Shown: piece after piece, positions 22,459 to 29,597 of the stretch
Layout of the letters: every line of letters starts with the position of its first letter
Numbering within the stretch: the first letter of the stretch is position 1
Source: Gemmatimonadales bacterium
GTDB lineage: Bacteria; Gemmatimonadota; Gemmatimonadetes; Longimicrobiales; Gaopeijiaceae
Direction of reading: 5' to 3'
Length of the DNA stretch: 33,758 nucleotides
Assembly: GCA_007692665.1 (NCBI GenBank)
Contig: REBP01000145.1
Span: 1 to 33,758, forward strand
Notes under the pieces: model-generated
Told to the model about the DNA's origin: nothing
Database searches by the model: none
The model's input: only the letters and a program-made list of their open reading frames with translations
Position numbers and translations under genes: made by a program

Positions 22459-24306
22459 ATGTCTTCCACTGCCGAGGGAATCCGACAGTCCCGCGAGGTC
22501 GCCGAGTCAGCCCGGGAGAAAGGCTGGGAGAAGGCCAGCTTCATGCGGGACTTCTTCCAGGGGCGCTTCCGCCTCGACCTCCTCCATCCGCTGCCACCCC
22601 CCGATCCCGAGGAGCAGGCCCGGGCCTCGCCGTTTCTCGCTTCCCTCGAGGCCTTCGCAAGGGACCACCTGGACGGCGACGCCGTGGACCGGGACGGGTG
22701 GGTGCCCGAGCAGGTGCTGGACGGACTCCGGGAGCTCGGCGCCTTCGGCATCAAGATCCCCGAGCGCTACGGGGGGCTGGGGCTGTCCCAGCTGAGCTAC
22801 GCCCGGGCCCTGGGGATCGTGGCCGGTCGCTGCGCATCCACCGGGGCCTTCCTTTCGGCCCACCAGTCCATCGGCGTGCCCCAGCCCGTTCTCCTCTTCG
22901 GGACGGATGCCCAGAAGGAGCGCTGGCTCCCCCGCATCGCCAGGGGGGCCCTATCGGCCTTCGCCCTCACCGAGCCCGAGGTGGGATCGGACCCGGCGAA
23001 CCTGGCCACCGAGGCGCGCCTCTCCGACGACGGGAGCCACTGGATCCTGAATGGCGAGAAGCTCTGGTGCACGAACGGTCCGCGGGCCGAACTGCTGGTC
23101 GTCATGGCCCGGACCCCTCCCCGCGAGGGGGTGCGGGGAAAGCGGCCCATCACGGCCTTCGTGGTGGAGCGGTCGTGGGAGGGGGTGGAGGTGGCCCATA
23201 CCTGTCACTTCATGGGGCTGAAGGGGATCTCCAACGGGGTCCTTCGCTTCAGCGACGTGAAGATCCCGCTGGACCACGTTCTGCTGGGCGAGGGCGAGGG
23301 GCTTCGTCTGGCCCTCGTGACCCTCAACACCGGCCGCCTGTCCCTTCCGGCCTTCTGCGCCACGTCGGGGCGCCTCCTGCTCGAGATCTCCCGCCGCTGG
23401 GCCGCCTCCCGGGTCCAGTGGGGCCAGCCGGTGGGGAGGCACGACGCCGTGGCCCAGAAGCTGGGCCGCATGGCTGCCGATACCTACGCCATGGAGGCCG
23501 GCATGGAGCTCACCTCCCGGATGGCGGACCTGGACACCTTCGACCTGCGGCTGGAGGCGGCCCTGACCAAGCTCTGGCACACGGAGACTGCGTGGCGCGT
23601 GGCCAACGACGCGCTCCAGATCCGGGGTGGGCGAGGGTACGAGACCGCCGATTCCCTCCGGGGACGGGGAGAGGAGGGGATCCCGGTGGAGCGGGCCCTC
23701 CGGGACCTTCGCATCAACCTCATCTTCGAGGGCACCTCCGAGATCATGCGCCTCTTCATCGCGCGGGAGGCCGTGGATCCGCACCTGCAGGTGGCGGGGG
23801 ATCTCGTGGATGCGAAGGCGCCGCCCTCGAAGCGGCTGCAGGCCCTGGGGCGCGCAGGGGTCCACTATGCCGGATGGTACCCGACGCGATGGGTGGGCTG
23901 GGGGTGGTGGCCCCGGTACGGGGAGTTCGGACGGCTGGCTCCCCAGCTTCGCTTCGTGGAACGGACCTCGCGAAGGCTGTCGCGGACCGTCTTCCATGCC
24001 ATGGTCCGGCACGGGGCGGGGCTCGAGCGGCGGCAGGCCGTCCTCGGGCGCCTGGTGGACGTGGGGGCGGAGGCCTTCCTCATGACCGCCGTGTGCCTGG
24101 ACGCCCACCGTCGCATGGCGGCCGACCCCTCGGATGGGTCGCCCGGCGAGCTTGCGGACACCTTCTGCCTGCAGGCCCGTCGGCGGATCGGGACCCACTT
24201 CCGGGAGGTGTTCGGGAACGACGACGTGGCCACGTACGCCGCCGCCCGTCGCACCCTGGCGGGGCGCTACACCTGGCTCGAGGACCAGGGTGTCGGATCC
24301 GTCTGA
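22459..24306 (+). CDS. Acyl-CoA dehydrogenase with C-terminal extension (VLCAD/ACAD9-like)
   Basis: A 615-residue flavoenzyme of beta-oxidation, catalysing alpha,beta-dehydrogenation of acyl-CoA with FAD. The N-terminal helical domain is followed by the signature FALTEPEVGSD (168-178), the middle beta domain with WILNGEKLWCTNG, and the C-terminal helical domain with QIRGGRGYET (387-396) and LIFEGTSEIMR (421-431), where Glu424 is the expected catalytic base in the long-chain position. The remaining 185 residues form the extra helical domain seen in VLCAD and ACAD9-like homodimeric, membrane-associated enzymes. The start has AGGAG eight bases upstream. The gene is 17 bp overlapped by the fructosamine-kinase-like gene, so they share an operon, though no metabolic link is obvious. 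Confidence 0.93.
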   Translation: MSSTAEGIRQSREVAESAREKGWEKASFMRDFFQGRFRLDLLHPLPPPDPEEQARASPFLASLEAFARDHLDGDAVDRDGWVPEQVLDGLRELGAFGIKIPERYGGLGLSQLSYARALGIVAGRCASTGAFLSAHQSIGVPQPVLLFGTDAQKERWLPRIARGALSAFALTEPEVGSDPANLATEARLSDDGSHWILNGEKLWCTNGPRAELLVVMARTPPREGVRGKRPITAFVVERSWEGVEVAHTCHFMGLKGISNGVLRFSDVKIPLDHVLLGEGEGLRLALVTLNTGRLSLPAFCATSGRLLLEISRRWAASRVQWGQPVGRHDAVAQKLGRMAADTYAMEAGMELTSRMADLDTFDLRLEAALTKLWHTETAWRVANDALQIRGGRGYETADSLRGRGEEGIPVERALRDLRINLIFEGTSEIMRLFIAREAVDPHLQVAGDLVDAKAPPSKRLQALGRAGVHYAGWYPTRWVGWGWWPRYGEFGRLAPQLRFVERTSRRLSRTVFHAMVRHGAGLERRQAVLGRLVDVGAEAFLMTAVCLDAHRRMAADPSDGSPGELADTFCLQARRRIGTHFREVFGNDDVATYAAARRTLAGRYTWLEDQGVGSV

Positions 24307-25279
24307 CCTGATCGAGGACGCCCTCGGGGTGCGCCCGTTCCGCCTGCACCCCCTGCCGGGCGGGGCCTCCGGGGGTGTGTTCCGGGCGGACCTCCCCGGC
24401 GGAGAGGCGGTCGTGGCGAAGGTCGCCGGGGTCGCCGGCCTCGCCGGGCTCGCCGGGGTCGACTCGGGGGTCGGGACCGCAACCGTATCGGAGGCTGGGT
24501 CCGCGCTGGGCATCGAAGGCCGGATGCTGACGTACCTGGCGGAATCCACGGGGCTCCCCGTGCCGGAGGTCCTGCATTCCACGGATCGGCTCCTCGTCAT
24601 GGAGCACGTGGAGAACGACGGGAGCCGGAGCGATACCGGGGAGGAGGAAGCCGCCGAAATGGTGGCGGCGCTCCATGGCAACGCGGGTCCGGCCTTCGGA
24701 TTCCACTGGGACACGGTGCTGGGCGGGCTCCCGCAGCCCAATCCCTGGACCCCGTCCTGGGTGGACTTCTTCGCCCGGGAGCGCCTCCTCTTCATGGGCA
24801 AGGCATGTGTACGCGCCGGCCGCATGCCCTCGGAAACGCTCCGGAGGGTCGAACGGCTCTGCGCCGGCCTGGACCGATGGCTCGAACCGGGGCCGGCGAG
24901 CGTCGCCGGGCGGGAATCGCGCACCGCCCTCGCGGCCGGTCCCGGCGCCGGTTCCGCCGCCGGTTCCGCCGCCGGCCCCGCCCTCGTCCACGGCGACCTC
25001 TGGGGTGGAAACGTGCTCTGGCGCGGGGGGCGGGTGGTGGCCTTCATCGACCCGGCGATCCACTTCGCCGACCCCGAGGTCGAGATCGCCTTTACCACCC
25101 TGTTCGGGGCCTTCGGTGACACGTTCTACCGCCGCTACCAGGAGATCCGCCCCCTTCGGCCGGGGTTCCTCGAGGTGCGGAAGGACCTCCTCAACCTCTA
25201 TCCCCTCCTGGTCCACGTGCGCCTGTTCGGTGGCGGCTACCTGGCCTCGGTGGAGCGGATCCTGGCGCGCTTCGTCTGA
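24290..25279 (+). CDS. Fructosamine/ketosamine-3-kinase family protein
   Basis: A 329-residue kinase of the fructosamine-kinase/aminoglycoside-phosphotransferase fold, which in the family phosphorylates sugar adducts on protein lysines so that they fall off (deglycation). The lobes hold PLPGGASGGVFRADL as nucleotide loop, Lys44 in AVVAKV, Glu77 in GIEGRML, the catalytic HGDLWGGN (234-241) and the metal Asp254 in FIDPAIHFADPE. All key residues are there. Two low-complexity insertions are odd: an Ala/Gly/Val repeat at 45-58 right after Lys44, and an Ala/Gly run at 216-230 just before the catalytic loop. The GTG start at 24290 has GAGGA upstream and overlaps the acyl-CoA dehydrogenase end. Its stop codon touches the convergent histidine kinase stop with no base between. 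Confidence 0.88.
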   Translation: MSDPSDLIEDALGVRPFRLHPLPGGASGGVFRADLPGGEAVVAKVAGVAGLAGLAGVDSGVGTATVSEAGSALGIEGRMLTYLAESTGLPVPEVLHSTDRLLVMEHVENDGSRSDTGEEEAAEMVAALHGNAGPAFGFHWDTVLGGLPQPNPWTPSWVDFFARERLLFMGKACVRAGRMPSETLRRVERLCAGLDRWLEPGPASVAGRESRTALAAGPGAGSAAGSAAGPALVHGDLWGGNVLWRGGRVVAFIDPAIHFADPEVEIAFTTLFGAFGDTFYRRYQEIRPLRPGFLEVRKDLLNLYPLLVHVRLFGGGYLASVERILARFV

Positions 25280-26482
25280 TCAGGCCGCCTGAGCCCCGGG
25301 GCTGGAGACCGGAAGCGAAACCCGGAATGCCGCGCCGTGGCCGAGTCGGCTCTCCACCGACATCGAACCCCCGTGGGCCTGGGCGATACTCCGGCAGATG
25401 TAGAGCCCGAGCCCGAGCCCCTGCTGTCCATCGCCCTTGACCTTCCAGAACCGGTCGAACACGTGGGGGAGCGCCTCCGGGTCGATTCCGGGGCCGCTGT
25501 CGTGGACAACGAGCGCCACTTCGCCGTCACGGGCCTCCGCCCTCAACTCGACGTGTCCGCCCTGCGGCGTGAACTTCATCGCGTTGCCGAGGAGGTTCGA
25601 GAGCAGCTGGACCACCCGGTCGTGATCGAAGGAGGCACACACCGGAGCCTCGGGCTGCATGATCGTGAACCGGACGCCCAGGCTTGCGAAGATCGGCCGA
25701 TACGAGGACAGGACCTCGGTCAGGAGGGCGCCGATGTCGTGGTCCCCCTTCTCGATCCGGAGCGTCCCGGATTCGATTCGGGCGACATCGAGAAGGTCCG
25801 CCAGCAGCCGTCCCATGCGGGCTGCGGCTCCCAGCATGTCCTCGGCCGCCTCGCGGGTCAGTTCTTCCGCCGTTGCCTCGGAGATGAAGGACGCGTTCGC
25901 GACGATCACCGTCAGGGGGCTCCGGAGGTCGTGCGTCACCATGGCCAGCATGTCGTCGTGGCGCGCCCGGTCGGCCTGCGCCTCGATGAGGGCGGTGGAC
26001 AGCCTGCCGAGGTTGAAGAGGGTGAAATCCGCACCGCTCCGTTCGTCGGAGAGCCGCTCGTTGGTATCCTGCCGTTGCGACTCCTGGTCGGCGCGATCCG
26101 AATCCTGCTCCTCTCGTTTCAGCGCGGCGCGGGCGTCCACACGCCCCCGCTCGCGTTCCAGGAGGGCATCGGAGGCCTCGCGCTCGGCCTGGATACTCCT
26201 GTCCGCGGCCAGGCGCTCGAGCTCGGTGCGCCGGCTGGCGTCCGGGGAGGCCAGCCGGTCGCGCTCGATGAGGCGGTCGGCCTCCTCCCGGAACCGCATG
26301 AGCCGCTCGTCCGCGAGGTGGCGGTCGCGCTCGATGAGGTCGTCGAGCCGGCGGCGCGCCTTCACGATTGCCTTCTCCTGAACCGCGTCTGCGCCCGATC
26401 GCTCCGCGTCGAGGCTGGCATCGGTCAGCGCCCGGTCGGCGGCGACGTCGTCGCGACCCTTCTCGCTGCTGCTGTCCTCCAT
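25280..26482 (-). CDS. Soluble sensor histidine kinase with charged coiled-coil N-terminus
   Basis: A 400-residue kinase with no signal or membrane segment. Residues 1-175 form a highly charged helix rich in Arg, Asp and Glu with recurring ER-D-LADER-type units and two copies of ERSGAD (at about 28 and 148), so a long coiled coil is expected. Then come the H-box MLAMVTHDLRSPLTV (His184), the N-box QLLSNLLGNAMKF, and the G-boxes VHDSGPGID, FDRFWK and GLGLGLYI, all intact. It autophosphorylates on His184 and passes the phosphate to a response regulator that is not encoded nearby. GGAGAGAG lies just before the ATG, and a sigma-70-like promoter is found 83 bp upstream. What signal the coiled coil reads is unknown. 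Confidence 0.92.
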   Translation of the reverse strand: MEDSSSEKGRDDVAADRALTDASLDAERSGADAVQEKAIVKARRRLDDLIERDRHLADERLMRFREEADRLIERDRLASPDASRRTELERLAADRSIQAEREASDALLERERGRVDARAALKREEQDSDRADQESQRQDTNERLSDERSGADFTLFNLGRLSTALIEAQADRARHDDMLAMVTHDLRSPLTVIVANASFISEATAEELTREAAEDMLGAAARMGRLLADLLDVARIESGTLRIEKGDHDIGALLTEVLSSYRPIFASLGVRFTIMQPEAPVCASFDHDRVVQLLSNLLGNAMKFTPQGGHVELRAEARDGEVALVVHDSGPGIDPEALPHVFDRFWKVKGDGQQGLGLGLYICRSIAQAHGGSMSVESRLGHGAAFRVSLPVSSPGAQAA

Positions 26483-26564
26483 GGCTCTCTCCGAAGTTCC
26501 ACCCCCCTGCGGGGAACGAGCGGCAGAGAGACATTGAAATCAGTGCGTTTCCTTTGCGTGGGGC

Positions 26565-26593
26565 ATTTTAGCCCACACGGGGCATGGCGGCAA
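26565..26593 (-). promoter_or_regulatory. Sigma-70-type promoter for the histidine kinase gene
   Basis: On the minus strand, TTGCCG (26593-26588) and TAAAAT (26570-26565) are separated by exactly 17 bp: four of six and five of six consensus matches. TAAAAT is striking in this GC-rich setting. Transcription would start around 26558 and give a leader of about 75 bases before the kinase ATG at 26482. A short GTGGGC/GCCCCAC stem brackets the -10. Confidence 0.5.
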
Positions 26594-26673
26594 CGTGAAC
26601 CGCCTCGCCCGGTACCTGACCGCCCCACTGCCTGCGGCGGCCCGCTGCCTGCGGCCTCCCCTTTCTCCGCCCC

Positions 26674-28353
26674 CTACCGCCGCCGCACCACCTGCCCCGG
26701 ACCCCCCTCCGCCTCCGGGGCGGGACCGCGCTCGGCGCCGGCCTCTCCGCCCCAGGCCTCGACCCCGTTCACCCAGACCCGGTGCATCCCCCGGGCGAGC
26801 TGGTGGGGCTCCTCGAAGTCGGCCATGTCCACGACCTCCGCGGGGTGGAAGAGGACCATGTCTGCCGCGAACCCTGGCCGCAGGTACCCCCGGGGCGTGC
26901 CCACCCGCTCCGCATCCGAGAGCCCGAACAGGTCCGCCGTGAGCCCCGACATCTTCCGCACCGCCGCCTCGATCGACAGGAGTTCCTCCTCCACGACGAA
27001 CCGCCGGATCACGAGGGAGAAGGCGCCGTACCCCCGCGGGTGGCCCATGACCGGGCTCCCGTCGGTGGACACCACCGTGTGGTCGGCGGTGAGAAACCGC
27101 ACCATCATGCCGTCGTCCATGACGAAGTAGGCCGCCCGGGCGCCCCCGGGCCCCAGCCGCACCAGGATCTCCTCGTAGGGAAGCCCCTCGGCTTCGGCCG
27201 CCTCGGCCAGCGTCATCCCCGCGTAGGGGCCGGTCCCGAAGAGGGTGGCCTCGGGTCCGTTCCTCCCCGCCACCCGGGCCCGCAGGTGGTCCGCCAGCTC
27301 GACGCGGCGGGCGTTCCGCACCGCGTCGTAGTCCGCCGGCGGGCGCGCCCAGTCCGGAAAGAGGATCGCGATCCCCGTGAAGCTTGCCGTGTACGGGTAG
27401 ACGTCGGCGCTCACTTCGATCCCCTCGGCCCGGGCCGCCTCCATCTGCGCCAGCATGCGGTCCGCCAGCGCCGGATCGTCGCCCAGCACCACCTTCAGGT
27501 GCGATGCGTGAACCCGTGCCCCGGACCGCCGGCCCTGCTCGATGAGCTCCGCCAGCGACGCCTCCACCTTGTCCGCGTCCTCGTTCCGCATGTGGCTCGC
27601 GATGATCCCGTTTCGCGCCGCCACCTCCTCGCCCACCCGGGCCAGCTCCTCGGCGTCCGCGGGGAGGCCGGCATCGTACTCGAGGCCCAGCGACAGTCCG
27701 AGGGCCCCCGCGTCCATGGCCTGCGCCACCAACCCCGCCAGCCGTTCCCGCCCCTCGGGCGTGGAGGCCGCGTACCCCATCCCCGACTCCATGCGGAGCG
27801 TGCCGTGTCCGGCGAGCCACCCCACGTTCGTCCAGGGCCCCAGCGCCTCGGTCTCGGACATGACGCCCGCCAGCGCCGAGGCCCGCGGGCTCCCGCCATC
27901 CTGGCCCATGAGCACCGTGGTGATCCCCTGCGCCAGGAAGCTCGGGAAGCCCGGGGTCTGAAGCGGGTCGCCGTGGGCGTGGGCATCGATGAACCCCGGA
28001 GCCAGCACCCGGCCCCCTGCATCCATGGACTCGCCCACCATGTCCGCTCCCAGCGTGTCCGGGTCCAGCGGCCCCACGTAGACGATCCGACCCTCGTGCA
28101 CGAGCACGCCCCCGGTGAAGAGCGCGTCGCCGCTTCCATCCACCACCCGCGCGTTGTGGATCGCCAGCTCCCAGGGGCCGGGAACCAGGGGCGGGGCGGC
28201 CGGGACCGCCGCTCCAGCCATGGCGCCGCCCCCGGCGTCACCTGATCCTCCGGAGGCGCGCCCGTCGGTCTCGGTGCCGCATCCGGCCGCGAATACGGGG
28301 AGCAGGAGAAGGAGGGAGGCTCGGTTCAGGAGATGCGAAGCCGGTCGGTGCAT
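26674..28353 (-). CDS. Lipoprotein amidohydrolase, N-acyl-D-amino-acid deacylase family
   Basis: A 559-residue exported enzyme with lipobox FAAGC (Cys25) and an Ala/Gly linker, then a metal-dependent amidohydrolase barrel. The metal-binding motif FIDAHAHGD lies at 121-129 (His125, His127), His254 is in ASHMRNE, His282/285 in VHASHLKV, and the active-site Asp431 in VVSTDGSP. The beta-sandwich parts (ELAIHNARVVDGSGDALFTGG and GYLRPGFAADMVLFHP) are standard. D-aminoacylases hydrolyse N-acyl-D-amino acids or D-peptide amides. In the usual enzyme a Cys sits in a GNCG turn after QGITTV; here that turn is GQDGG (150-154), so a metal ligand appears to be replaced by Asp. This places it in a subgroup whose exact substrate is not known. 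It is preceded by a 191-bp gap with no gene and diverges from the CDP-alcohol transferase. Confidence 0.88.
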   Translation of the reverse strand: MHRPASHLLNRASLLLLLPVFAAGCGTETDGRASGGSGDAGGGAMAGAAVPAAPPLVPGPWELAIHNARVVDGSGDALFTGGVLVHEGRIVYVGPLDPDTLGADMVGESMDAGGRVLAPGFIDAHAHGDPLQTPGFPSFLAQGITTVLMGQDGGSPRASALAGVMSETEALGPWTNVGWLAGHGTLRMESGMGYAASTPEGRERLAGLVAQAMDAGALGLSLGLEYDAGLPADAEELARVGEEVAARNGIIASHMRNEDADKVEASLAELIEQGRRSGARVHASHLKVVLGDDPALADRMLAQMEAARAEGIEVSADVYPYTASFTGIAILFPDWARPPADYDAVRNARRVELADHLRARVAGRNGPEATLFGTGPYAGMTLAEAAEAEGLPYEEILVRLGPGGARAAYFVMDDGMMVRFLTADHTVVSTDGSPVMGHPRGYGAFSLVIRRFVVEEELLSIEAAVRKMSGLTADLFGLSDAERVGTPRGYLRPGFAADMVLFHPAEVVDMADFEEPHQLARGMHRVWVNGVEAWGGEAGAERGPAPEAEGGPGQVVRRR

Positions 28354-28442
28354 GAAGGACGCTCGGCGGTGGGGGCGGGGGGGGCGAAGGGGCCGATCCG
28401 GGACCGATGGACGTGGAGCCCCCGCCCCGGGTAGCTTCCGCC

Positions 28443-29075
28443 ATGCTCGACGATCGCCTGCGTCCCGTCAAGGAGCGCGTCCTCGCGCGCCCGGCGCGCC
28501 AGCTCGCCCGCTGGACCTCGCCCACGGCGATTTCCGTCGTGGCCTGCCTAATCACCCTCGGGGCTGCGGGGGCGGCCTGGCAGGGCGCGTGGATCCCGGC
28601 GCTCGTCCTCTGGCTGGCGGGCCGGACTCTGGACGGGATGGACGGAGTCGTGGCGCGCGTCCAGGGGTCCAGCTCCGACTTCGGCGGCTACCTGGACATC
28701 GTGCTGGACACGGTGGGCTACGCCGCCGTTCCGCTGGGGATCGCCGCCTGGTTCGGAACCCCTGCCGCCTGGATGGCTGCGGCGGTCCTCGTCGCCACCT
28801 TCTACGTGAACACCGTGTCGTGGAGCGTTCTGGCCACGCTGCTGGTGAAGCGCGAGCAGACGGGCGCGCTCGGTCCCGACGGGGCCCGCTTCACCTCCGC
28901 CCCCATCCCCAGGGGGCTCGTGGAAGGGACCGAAACCATCGTCTTCTACGCGCTCATGCTGGCCCTTCCGGCGTGGGCGCCTGCGCTCATGTGGCTCATG
29001 GCGGCGCTGGTGGTGGTCACGGCAGCGGAGCGGGTGCGGTGGGCAGGTCGGACGCTCCGCGACGGCGGCAGGTAG
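28443..29075 (+). CDS. CDP-alcohol phosphatidyltransferase family protein
   Basis: A 210-residue membrane protein with about five or six helices and an exact CDP-alcohol phosphotransferase signature: DG at 67-68, AR at 71-72, then G81, D85 and D89, giving the DGxxAR-x8-GxxxDxxxD pattern whose aspartates hold the metal ion. Enzymes of this family swap CMP on a CDP-activated lipid or alcohol for another alcohol to make phospholipids; which acceptor it uses cannot be told. The ATG at 28443 is chosen because MLDDRLRPVKERVLARP fits the family start; the ATG at 28407 would add 12 residues without helping. Neither has a strong ribosome site. The gene is followed by the repeat island. Confidence 0.88.
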   Translation: MLDDRLRPVKERVLARPARQLARWTSPTAISVVACLITLGAAGAAWQGAWIPALVLWLAGRTLDGMDGVVARVQGSSSDFGGYLDIVLDTVGYAAVPLGIAAWFGTPAAWMAAAVLVATFYVNTVSWSVLATLLVKREQTGALGPDGARFTSAPIPRGLVEGTETIVFYALMLALPAWAPALMWLMAALVVVTAAERVRWAGRTLRDGGR

Positions 29076-29120
29076 CGCGAGCAGGGCAGGCCGGGCGGAC
29101 TTCGCGCTCCGGGGGGCGGC

Positions 29121-29214
29121 CAGGGCGACGGGGCAGCCAGGCAGCCAGGGCGACCGGGGCAGCCAGGCAGGGCGACGGGGCAGCCAGGCAGCCAGGGCGA
29201 CCGGGGCAGCCAGG
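29121..29214. repeat. Two perfect tandem copies of a 47-bp unit
   Basis: The 47 bases at 29121-29167 are repeated exactly at 29168-29214. The unit itself is composite, made of two related halves of 25 and 22 bp that both contain CAGGGCGAC and GGGGCAGCCAGG. Perfect identity points to a recent duplication. A decayed partial third copy follows. Confidence 0.9.
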
Positions 29215-29322
29215 CCGACCGAGCGGCCTGGGCGACCCGGGCAGCCAATGCGACCGGTGCGGGTGGTCGGAACGCTCGTTGCCGGTGAGCGGTGCCGACT
29301 GCGCACCCCGGGCCTCGCGATT

Positions 29323-29481
29323 CTGCCAATCGGGCGACGAGATCTGGCGGCTGGCAGAAAAGGCACGTCATCACGCGGCCAGTTTCCCAACCTGCCAATC
29401 GCCCGTTTCCCGATTGGCAGATTCAGCCACCTATGCCCAGCGCTTCCTGCCATTGGCGCCGGCGGGCCTCACGATTGGCAG
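29323..29481. repeat. Four copies of the decamer CTGCCAATCG in direct and inverted order
   Basis: CTGCCAATCG occurs at 29323-29332 and 29392-29401, and its reverse complement CGATTGGCAG at 29411-29420 and 29472-29481. The middle two form a perfect 10-bp stem with a 9-base loop (29402-29410). A degenerate CTGCCATTGG sits at 29449. The context around copies one and three also agrees (TCTGCCAATCGGG). This resembles REP-type palindromic repeats. Confidence 0.85.
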
Positions 29482-29493
29482 CCCAGGGGCGTC

Positions 29494-29578
29494 GCGCCTG
29501 CCCCGCCGTCGCGCCTGCCCCGCCGACGCGCCTGCCCCGCCGTCGCACCTGCCCCGCCGACGCGCCTGCCCCGCCGTC
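29494..29578. repeat. Five tandem copies of a 17-bp unit
   Basis: Units of the form GCGCCTGCCCCGCCGWC run five times from 29494 to 29578. The sixteenth base alternates T, A, T, A, T, so the array is also a 34-bp higher-order repeat. One unit has GCA for GCG. The length is not a multiple of three, so it is not coding. The decamer CCCCGCCGTC of the unit recurs at 29601-29610 inside the serpin 3' end. Confidence 0.88.
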
Positions 29579-29597
29579 GCGCCGTCCGCCGCCCGCC

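Larger units (their letters stand above)
29076..29597. other. Noncoding repeat island between phosphatidyltransferase and serpin genes
   Basis: A 522-bp gap with no plausible gene in any frame. It holds three kinds of repeats, listed separately: two 47-bp tandem copies near the left end, four CTGCCAATCG decamers in both orientations in the middle and five 17-bp units near the right end. About 29215-29262 is a decayed continuation of the 47-bp unit (CCGACC, GGGCGACC, GGGCAGCCAATGCGACC). Bases 29263-29320 and 29482-29493 show nothing notable. No promoter, RNA gene or mobile-element gene is recognised. Both flanking genes point into it (phosphatidyltransferase from the left, serpin from the right), so it may hold their transcription end points. 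Confidence 0.75.

Noticed and set aside
29323-29481. Integron attC sites or a tRNA gene
   Set aside because: No integrase and no R/L box layout; the hairpins do not fold into a cloverleaf.
29121-29578. Tandem repeats as a CRISPR array
   Set aside because: The 47-bp and 17-bp units abut without unique spacers and no cas gene is present.
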